From positions 1 to 37,344 of the forward strand of contig CAILLA010000188.1 in NCBI GenBank assembly GCA_903834925.1: a DNA stretch of 37,344 bases, written 5' to 3'. This DNA is from an uncultured Schlesneria sp. (GTDB lineage Bacteria > Planctomycetota > Planctomycetia > Planctomycetales > Planctomycetaceae). Below the pieces are notes generated by a model. That model was given only the letters and a program-made list of their open reading frames with translations, was not told the origin of the DNA and did no database searches. Both the position numbers and the translations under genes were made by a program. Below, one piece after another: positions 33,996-37,344 of the stretch (position 1 is the stretch's first letter; every line of letters starts with the position of its first letter).

Positions 33996-34496
33996 CTATC
34001 GTCTCACAATCGCCGGGGCGAGGAATTCTGACGTACTGAGAACCAGTCGTATTCGGCTTTCAACCTCGTCCGTGATCCCATGCATCTCGGCAGGATACTG
34101 ACGTGTGATGGCACCAATGCGAAGACATTCGCTCACTAGGTTCAGTTGCGAGTACATTCGAAGTCGAAAGGCTGTTAATTCGCCGGCTGACAAATCCTGT
34201 CTCACGAGATTTGTTTCCACAGGTTCGCCAGCATCGAATGTTCGTTGGCGATCCAGCACAGCCAGAGTTTGACCTTGCGTCCGGTAAAGCCGGCCATCCA
34301 CAAACGCTCGGCGTAATCTACCTTGTTCATCAAATCGATACATCGGATCGCTTCCGATGTAGAGGAACATCCAGCCCTGTAAATTGAATCCCGCGATGAT
34401 GGGCTCTGAAAACAATTCCGATCGACATTCGATCCGCCGGACCAATGAAACCGCTTCGGCCATCATGTCTTCACGGTCAGATTCATTACGAGCCAT
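33996..34496 (-). CDS. Conserved-looking protein of unknown function (166 aa)
   Basis: Not recognised as a named family. The 166-residue soluble protein starts MARNESDREDMMAEAVSLVR, with no signal peptide. A beta-rich central part (PIIAGFNLQGWMFLYIGSDPMYRFDEQGRLRRAFVDGRLYR) is followed by helices (SAGELTAFRLRMYSQLNLVSECL). The central pattern (DPMYRFDEQGRLRRAFVDGRLYRTQGQ) suggests a compact antiparallel sheet. No catalytic motif is evident. It is convergent with the DegT gene (terminator between) and divergent from the M24-fold gene at 34759 across about 262 bp, in which nothing recognisable was found. Composition supports a real gene. Confidence 0.75.
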   Translation of the reverse strand: MARNESDREDMMAEAVSLVRRIECRSELFSEPIIAGFNLQGWMFLYIGSDPMYRFDEQGRLRRAFVDGRLYRTQGQTLAVLDRQRTFDAGEPVETNLVRQDLSAGELTAFRLRMYSQLNLVSECLRIGAITRQYPAEMHGITDEVESRIRLVLSTSEFLAPAIVRR

Positions 34497-34758
34497 TTTT
34501 GATTGAAACCTCGATTCTCGTCATTCGGGTGAGATCACGACCCTAACGATATTCCCGAATTCTCATTTTCCTCAAATTATTGACAGAATGTCTTTTTGCG
34601 GGTGCAGACAGTAGGCAACAGAACCCGGCTCAATGGTATGATGTTTGGGTTGAAGTTCGAAACCATCGACGTTGCTCGATCCCGAATCCAATCTTCAGTC
34701 CAGGCTGTTCTGCTTGGGAAGTTGGTGGAACCACTTCGTACCGATTGCGAGATCCCGC

Positions 34759-35922
34759 ATGGCCCATTCCACGGTTGACCTGTCCGATCCGCTCTCATCC
34801 GGCGAGTTTGCCACGCTTGATATGGTTCGAATGACCGAGATTGATCGGCGGCATTCTTTGATTCGGGAGTTTCTTGATCAAGAAAATTACGCGGCGTTGT
34901 TACTGCAACAGCCAGCCAACTTCGCCTGGTTAACAGCCGGCGGCCTGAACCAGCGTGGAGGAATGACAGGACATTCGGGTTGCGTGTTTGTCACTCCAGA
35001 CGCCCGACTGATTGCCTGTAGTAACGCCGATACTGCTCAGTTTTTTGAATCGGACGTCGCAGGACTCGGATTCCAGTTGAAGGAACGACCCTGGTTTGAG
35101 CCTCGCACAGTTATGGTTGCTGATCTGTGCCGTGGTCGTCGCGTGGCCAGTGACACAGGGGTCAACGGAACCGATGACGTCAGCCTGCGCTTGCTGGGGA
35201 TGCGACTGCCGCTGAATGACTTTGACATCGAGCACCTGCGGGAAGCAGGTCGGTTGCTGGCCCACGCAATTGAAGCAACAGCACGAGCGTTTACCCGGGG
35301 CCGAACCGAAGCGGAAATCGCTGGCGAAGTCTCTCATCGACTGCTGAAACGAGGAATGATCCCCGAGCGGATTCAAATTCTCGGCGACGGGCGAGGCCGA
35401 CGGTTTCGATATTGGACCCACGATCAATCGACAGTACAGCGTTACTGCACGATTTCGGTCGTCGGACGTTATCACGGATTATGCGTCGGTGCGGCGAGAA
35501 CGGTTTCGATCGGAGAACCGCCCAACGACTTGATCGTGGCCTTTGAACAGGCAGCTTTAGTTGCAGCGACGGGAATGTTCTTCTCGCAACCCGAATGGGA
35601 ACTGTTCGAAGTCTGGAACCGCGTCCGCCGGATTTATGAAAAGACGGGTGCCGGTTCGGAATGGCAACGAGCCGATCAGGCCGATGTCGTCGAGTACGAA
35701 TTCGGTTCTGTCCCCTTGATGCCAAACAGCGAATTCCGATTGTCCCCAGGCGTCCCGATCTTCTGGCACCCGTCAGTCGGCCCGGTACTGATGGGCGACA
35801 CAGTGATCGTCACCCAAGCCGGCACCGAAGTTCTGACGCCATCGAGTGACTGGCCAACAGTCCCGATCAGTGTGAAGGGTGTGAACATCAACATCCCCGC
35901 CATTCTGGTCGTGAATAACTGA
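34759..35922 (+). CDS. M24-fold (Xaa-Pro peptidase-like) protein with degenerate metal site
   Basis: 387 residues with the two-domain layout of Xaa-Pro aminopeptidase relatives. The N-terminal creatinase-like domain has REFLDQENYAALLLQQPANFAWLTAGG and GCVFVTPDARLIACSNADTA. A pita-bread-like C-terminal domain follows from about residue 165 (DIEHLREAGRLLAHAIEATAR, GRTEAEIAGEVSHRLLKRGM). The metal-binding Asp-Asp-His-Glu-Glu set of active M24 enzymes is not visible. Where active enzymes have D..G..AD.TRT, this has ISVVGRYHGLCVGAARTVSIG, lacking Asp. This implies a non-catalytic or altered role. No signal peptide. The start ATG 34759 is chosen over TTG 34672. Confidence 0.75.
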   Translation: MAHSTVDLSDPLSSGEFATLDMVRMTEIDRRHSLIREFLDQENYAALLLQQPANFAWLTAGGLNQRGGMTGHSGCVFVTPDARLIACSNADTAQFFESDVAGLGFQLKERPWFEPRTVMVADLCRGRRVASDTGVNGTDDVSLRLLGMRLPLNDFDIEHLREAGRLLAHAIEATARAFTRGRTEAEIAGEVSHRLLKRGMIPERIQILGDGRGRRFRYWTHDQSTVQRYCTISVVGRYHGLCVGAARTVSIGEPPNDLIVAFEQAALVAATGMFFSQPEWELFEVWNRVRRIYEKTGAGSEWQRADQADVVEYEFGSVPLMPNSEFRLSPGVPIFWHPSVGPVLMGDTVIVTQAGTEVLTPSSDWPTVPISVKGVNINIPAILVVNN

Positions 35923-35923
35923 C

Positions 35924-36211
35924 ACGCCCGTCACCGGTGCCAGTGGTATTTTCGAGCCAATCGTCGTCGATGGATTCCGACGCTGGCAGTCTGCATCCGG
36001 CCTCGACTTGCATATGCGGGCGAGGTATGAGGAAGCTGAAGAGAACAGGGACGTCATTGCGAAAACGTTTCTCGAAGGATGTGCAGTAGCCGTTGCATCG
36101 AAGCAAGTCCAAGACGTAATCGCCAAATTCCGCTTGGCTGAGGAATTCAAGATAACCATCCCTCATCCGGATACTTGTGAAGAATACTATGACGTTCATC
36201 CCGATCCGTAA
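35924..36211 (+). pseudogene. Open frame without a start codon, likely gene fragment (up to 95 aa)
   Basis: The frame is open from just after the M24-fold stop and ends at TAA 36209-36211. It reads PVTGASGIFEPIVVDGFRRW, then QSASGLDLHMRARYEEAEEN, then ...IPHPDTCEEYYDVHPDP. It is compositionally coding-like over the whole length, but the first ATG is at 36014 and the only other start is TTG 36008. This suggests either the 3' remnant of a longer gene whose 5' part has been lost, or a 66-residue ORF starting at 36014. The stop overlaps an ATG (TAATG, 36209-36213) of the next frame. No family is recognised. Confidence 0.4.
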
Positions 36212-36273
36212 TGATGGACGTGGTAACTGCACCAGTCGCCGTTTCTGCTTGGATAGGAGTTCTTTGTAACATC

Positions 36274-36765
36274 ATGAAATTGGAATTTGAAACCGATGAA
36301 TCCCAATGCCTGCTTCTAAAGAAACGCACGTTTGAGAACATCCAGTTCGAGCATTTACAAATTACGGGCTCGGTGGATCGCGAAATTCGTATCGAAAACT
36401 GTAAGTTCTTGAATTGTTCCACCTCATGTGGAACGTGCTTCATTTGTGGAAACGTCACGCTTGATCGCGTCGTCATTTCAAATCTTGAATGCGGCGACGC
36501 AATTCACATCGATTCGGGAGTAAAGCTCAAGCAGGTTGTGATTGCGGGTCCTCGACCCGGCATGCTTAAGATTACTCCGCTTGATGAGGATGGCTTCGTA
36601 ACGTCCGAACCCAAACATTCTGAGCTTCAATTAGACATTAGCGACTTTTATGGTGCTGTGGAGATTATCGGCATTTCCGGTGCGAGGATCAAAAAGGACG
36701 CAACCAGACAAGCAACCGTTCGATCGAATTGGCTTACCGAAGTTAACTGGAAACTGCTGGGCTGA
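36274..36765 (+). CDS. Uncharacterised beta-helix-like protein (163 aa), possibly truncated
   Basis: Not a named family to me. It starts MKLEFETDESQCLLLKKRTF. The centre has a recurrent strand pattern (RIENCKFLNCS, VTLDRVVISNLECG, VKLKQVVIAGP) typical of short parallel beta-helices, with several Cys residues. No signal peptide. The frame ends abruptly at LTEVNWKLLG. I suspect loss of a C-terminal part because the sequence stops inside what looks like an ordered domain, but no downstream frame continues it. An in-frame ATG 36211 (coupled to the previous stop) would add 21 hydrophobic residues. Immunity-protein-like behaviour cannot be excluded. Confidence 0.55.
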   Translation: MKLEFETDESQCLLLKKRTFENIQFEHLQITGSVDREIRIENCKFLNCSTSCGTCFICGNVTLDRVVISNLECGDAIHIDSGVKLKQVVIAGPRPGMLKITPLDEDGFVTSEPKHSELQLDISDFYGAVEIIGISGARIKKDATRQATVRSNWLTEVNWKLLG

Positions 36766-37195
36766 TTTGTGATGGCCTTTCAGGCCGGAGAGCGATCCTG
36801 TTCCGCGAAGCCGAGGCCCTGATCAACGGAAAGCCAATACCGTGATGTAGGCGAGCGGTCAAAAGGGCATGTGCGGTCGTCAGCCTGAAAAGCTGCAACA
36901 GATCGCCCTGGGTGTGCGGGATTGGTTACGTCCGCCCTGTTAAGGGCAACACAATTACTATTGGCAGAACGGCGACACTTCATTTTCCGTCTGAAGATCC
37001 TGTGGCACATAACCCGATTTTTAAGGTTTACCAACACATTAGTCACTCCGTTGGGTTTCGGCGTTGTCGGATTGGCCGTTATTCATTCCGAAATCGAACG
37101 AGCAACGGGGGTAAGGTCCCGTTATTTGCTCGGACTGCCACGGTCGCTGCGTCAAACGAATTAATGCGTCGTCAAGATTAACACGTTGGGATTTT
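36766..37195. other. 430-bp stretch without a convincing gene
   Basis: Both strands were read. Minus 36780-37046 is Arg/Pro/Ser-rich with no motif. Plus 36922-37164 has a segment RFLRFTNTLVTPLGFGVVGL that is coding-like but starts from an unsupported position and ends early, so it could be a decayed fragment. 37196 begins the next repeat. The region looks like debris between the truncated gene and the repeat. Confidence 0.45.
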
Positions 37196-37218
37196 GTGCC
37201 ACTGCATCGGACTTCTTC
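37196..37218. repeat. Family A left end preceding family B copy 3
   Basis: GTGCCACTGCATCGGACTTC is the left terminus of family A and is followed by TTCGAGTTTCAGGATTTC and then family B. The right-hand family A end would lie beyond the window. It reproduces the order found at 27448-27512. Confidence 0.6.
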
Positions 37219-37236
37219 GAGTTTCAGGATTTCTTT

Positions 37237-37344
37237 CCAAAGTAGCCATCATCGCTCCGCGTGATGAGCATGCGTCGAAAACGATTGAAACGTTGCCTTC
37301 GCATCGGGACAGATACGTTGTTTAATTTTCTGATTTGAAAACAA
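37237..37344 (-). repeat. Palindromic repeat family B, copy 3, cut by the window end
   Basis: It starts CCAAAGTAGCCATCATCGCT and continues GATGAGCATGCGTCGAAAAC, matching copy 2 in the same orientation. The window ends inside the interior (GATTTGAAAACAA), so the right inverted end is not seen. Confidence 0.75.

Noticed and set aside
34672-34758. Longer M24-fold start at TTG 34672
   Set aside because: The extension has no ribosome site and gives a Trp/Arg-rich tail unlike the family. ATG 34759 is preferred.
36780-37046. 88-codon minus-strand frame near the right edge
   Set aside because: Arg/Ser-rich, no motif, no start context. Likely chance.
36922-37164. Plus-strand 80-codon frame with a hydrophobic stretch (LVTPLGFGVVGLAV)
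   Set aside because: Coding-like only in part and without a ribosome site. It might be a decayed fragment of a larger gene but cannot be supported.
1-37344. CRISPR array, tRNA or rRNA genes, prophage, integron
   Set aside because: No regularly spaced direct repeats, no tRNA-like cloverleaf or rRNA sequence, and no phage or integrase genes were seen. The repeats present are inverted and dispersed.

Overview
The window looks like chromosomal DNA of a planctomycete (phylum Planctomycetota). The reasons are family content rather than any marker RNA: two DUF1559 proteins with a prepilin-type N-terminus and a C-terminal H-X9-DG motif, one of them beside a small lipoprotein; a BBP7-type outer-membrane barrel protein; a giant PQQ-propeller/TPR protein; a DUF11-repeat protein; and many small palindromic repeats between genes. 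No rRNA, tRNA, CRISPR array, prophage or intact transposase was seen. Genus cannot be fixed from this.

Layout. 1-2900: end of an unidentified gene, a small conserved-looking protein (minus), PRPP synthetase (plus), a nested palindromic repeat, and a SixA-like phosphatase (minus). 3029-5247: a membrane-anchored cyanophycinase-like S51 peptidase converging on a membrane-anchored parvulin isomerase, with a terminator between. 5248-6074 has no convincing gene. 6075-8114: DUF1559 plus a YncE-like propeller protein. 8384-10715: a compact three-gene operon of a WXG100-sized protein, a helical protein, and a phosphohexomutase-like protein with a Cys/His N-terminus and a degenerate active site. 10822-13762 (minus): DUF1559, its lipoprotein, and an esterase-like/phytase-like protein. 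13905-17898 (plus): a double ABC sugar-import ATPase followed 34 bp later by a secreted GH51 arabinofuranosidase. 17908-30491 (minus): giant PQQ/TPR protein, SRAP protein, FabI, TPR protein, small membrane protein, DUF11 protein. 30999-33737 (plus): BBP7 protein and a DegT/DnrJ aminotransferase with a strong terminator. 33996-36765: a conserved-looking unknown, a degenerate M24-fold protein, and two poorly understood ORFs that look like gene debris. The right edge carries another copy of the palindromic repeat.

Functional themes. Several genes encode exported or envelope proteins (PQQ/TPR, DUF11, BBP7, DUF1559, PPIase, YncE-like, GH51). Housekeeping functions are PRPP synthesis, fatty-acid elongation (FabI), abasic-site protection (SRAP) and amino-sugar biosynthesis (DegT). 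The two most noteworthy items are (1) the WXG100-like / helical / pseudo-phosphohexomutase operon, a candidate uncharacterised system with no ESX ATPase in view, and (2) at least five families of small inverted repeats, one of which (B, about 172 bp, three copies) sits inside two other palindromic families. All start sites given below were chosen from Shine-Dalgarno-like sequence and signal-peptide position. They often differ from the longest open frame.
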